A stretch of DNA of 64,000 nt from Dorea sp. AF36-15AT. Lineage in GTDB: Bacteria; Bacillota; Clostridia; Lachnospirales; Lachnospiraceae. Positions 63,059-64,000 of this stretch are shown piece after piece; positions within the stretch are counted from its first letter, which is position 1; each line of letters starts with the position of its first letter. The translations under genes were made by a program, and so were the position numbers. Below the pieces are notes generated by a model. The model saw only the letters and a program-made list of their open reading frames with translations, was not told where the DNA came from and did no database searches. Location: positions 186,001-250,000 of the forward strand of contig NZ_QUDV01000004.1 in the NCBI RefSeq assembly GCF_003477705.1, given 5' to 3'.

Positions 63059-63955
63059 ATGAGAGAGGCACGACATATGGACAAAAAAATAAAAAAGGCA
63101 ATTGCAGAAGTGGTTCAGATTTTATTTGGAACAGGTTTGTTTGGTCTGGCTGTAAATCAGTTGATTCTTCCGTTCGGTCTGTACAACACTGGATTTTTGG
63201 GGATTGCTCAGGTTATTGTGAGCGTACTTACGGATGTAACGAGGATATATAGAGGTTCCTTTGATCTGGTCAGTCCGATTTTTTTAATGATCAATATTCC
63301 GGCATTTCTGCTTGGGTTATTTCTAATGGGCAAAAAATTCATGGTGAAGACGATCTTTGCGACCATCATGTATTCTGTTTGGATGATGATTCTTCCGGCA
63401 CCGGAACATGCAATTGTATCAGATTCGTTGACAGCATGTTTGCTGGGTGGTATTCTGACCGGAATCGGAGTGGGCATTGTGTTGACAACCGGAGCTGCCG
63501 GAGGAGGACAGGATATCGTGGGAATGTGTATTACAGAGCGCAATCCCAAGGCGTCTGTTGGCATCATGTACATTATTATTAACCTGTTTGTGTACGGATG
63601 CTGTTATTTCATTTATGATATGGAACGTGTTATTTATTCGCTGATCTATACGACATTGATGGCATTGGTACTTGATCGTTATCATAAAAGAAATATTCTT
63701 GTTGGCGTTATGGTATTTACCAAAAAAGAAAATGTATCTATCGGTATCATGGAAAATGTGCACAGGGGAGTTACTCGTTGGGATGGCATGGGATGCTATA
63801 CAGATGAGGAGACAAAAGTGTACTATTCAGTCGCGAATAAGTATGAACTTCCTGCCTTGAAACAGGAGATTCACAAGATTGACCCAGACGCGTTTATTGT
63901 CTGTACGGAAAATGTGCAGGTGGATGGTAAATTTGCAAAACGTCTGAGTGATTAG
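63059..63955 (+). CDS. YitT-family membrane protein
   Basis: The roughly 298-residue protein has six membrane helices in its first two thirds and a cytoplasmic DUF2179 domain at the end (MVFTKKENVSIGIMENVHRG, then VTRWDGMGCYT). YitT proteins are widespread in Firmicutes; the transported substrate or function is not established. The glycine-rich TTGAAGGGQDIVG segment is typical. Start is uncertain: ATG 63059, six bases after GAGGTG, or ATG 63077. The last 45 bases of the window after it hold only an AGGAG-like site, probably for the next gene. Confidence 0.88.
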   Translation: MREARHMDKKIKKAIAEVVQILFGTGLFGLAVNQLILPFGLYNTGFLGIAQVIVSVLTDVTRIYRGSFDLVSPIFLMINIPAFLLGLFLMGKKFMVKTIFATIMYSVWMMILPAPEHAIVSDSLTACLLGGILTGIGVGIVLTTGAAGGGQDIVGMCITERNPKASVGIMYIIINLFVYGCCYFIYDMERVIYSLIYTTLMALVLDRYHKRNILVGVMVFTKKENVSIGIMENVHRGVTRWDGMGCYTDEETKVYYSVANKYELPALKQEIHKIDPDAFIVCTENVQVDGKFAKRLSD

Positions 63956-64000
63956 CGGATGTATATGAAAACAGGATAAAGGGTTGGAAAATTAGGAGAT

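Overview
The window reads as a chromosomal segment of an anaerobic, Gram-positive, probably spore-forming gut-type Clostridium, most likely a Lachnospiraceae. Supporting features are AGGAGG-type ribosome sites before almost every gene, sigma-A-like promoters, AddAB instead of RecBCD, KtrAB, an alpha/beta small acid-soluble spore protein, a CdaR/PucR-type regulator, a glycyl radical enzyme and an iron-type alcohol dehydrogenase. The genus cannot be named from sequence alone. I found no rRNA, tRNA, CRISPR array, prophage or intact insertion sequence.

Layout. 1-4.1 kb: the end of a tryptophan operon (trpD partial, trpC, trpF, trpB, trpA). 4.2-8.7 kb: potassium uptake (ktrB, ktrA) joined to a KdpDE-like two-component system. 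8.8-12.1 kb: a sensor/regulator block (UPF0303 protein, LuxR-type regulator, IclR regulator, SGNH hydrolase). 12.1-22.5 kb: the most distinctive part, a catabolic operon encoding a DASS anion transporter, a CoA-acylating aldehyde dehydrogenase, a two-subunit ADP-forming acyl-CoA ligase, a glycyl radical enzyme with its activase, and an iron alcohol dehydrogenase, with hairpins in most of the gaps. 22.5-25.3 kb: a TPR protein, a ketopantoate-reductase-like protein and a PanS-like transporter. 25.3-28.3 kb, minus strand: aroF, aroB and an SDR. 28.3-31.1 kb: peptidase T and a POT peptide transporter. 31.1-37.9 kb: a GNAT acetyltransferase, a VanRS-like two-component system, a GT2 glycosyltransferase and a YfhO membrane protein whose tail runs into a palindromic element. 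37.9-46.8 kb: TPR lipoprotein, hflX, addB, addA. 46.8-50.1 kb: a dispersed repeat, a PadR-DUF1700-DUF4097 module, a spore protein and a divergent WecG/TagA relative. 50.3-55.6 kb: CdaR-like regulator, ftsE, ftsX, a PcsB/EnvC-like M23 hydrolase, ctpA. 55.6-59.6 kb: pyrC, pyrF, pyrK, pyrD. 59.6-62.3 kb: two proline-directed peptidases. 62.3-64 kb: a probable minus-strand small RNA gene and a YitT membrane protein.

How the parts may work together. The 12.4-22.4 kb operon can be read as fermentation of a small anion. Running one way, a carboxylate (for example sulfoacetate) is activated to a CoA ester, reduced twice and cleaved by the glycyl radical enzyme. Running the other way, isethionate or a diol is cleaved to an aldehyde, which is split between an alcohol (iron ADH) and an acid plus ATP (acylating dehydrogenase plus ADP-forming ligase). 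There are no microcompartment genes and the transporter is of an anion family, which argues against the classical choline or propanediol systems. Which substrate is used cannot be settled from sequence reading alone.

The best leads for something undescribed are this operon with its hairpin-filled gaps and dyad-spanned promoter, the promoter-to-terminator minus-strand RNA near 62.5 kb, and the palindromic repeats near 31.2, 37.7 and 46.9 kb.
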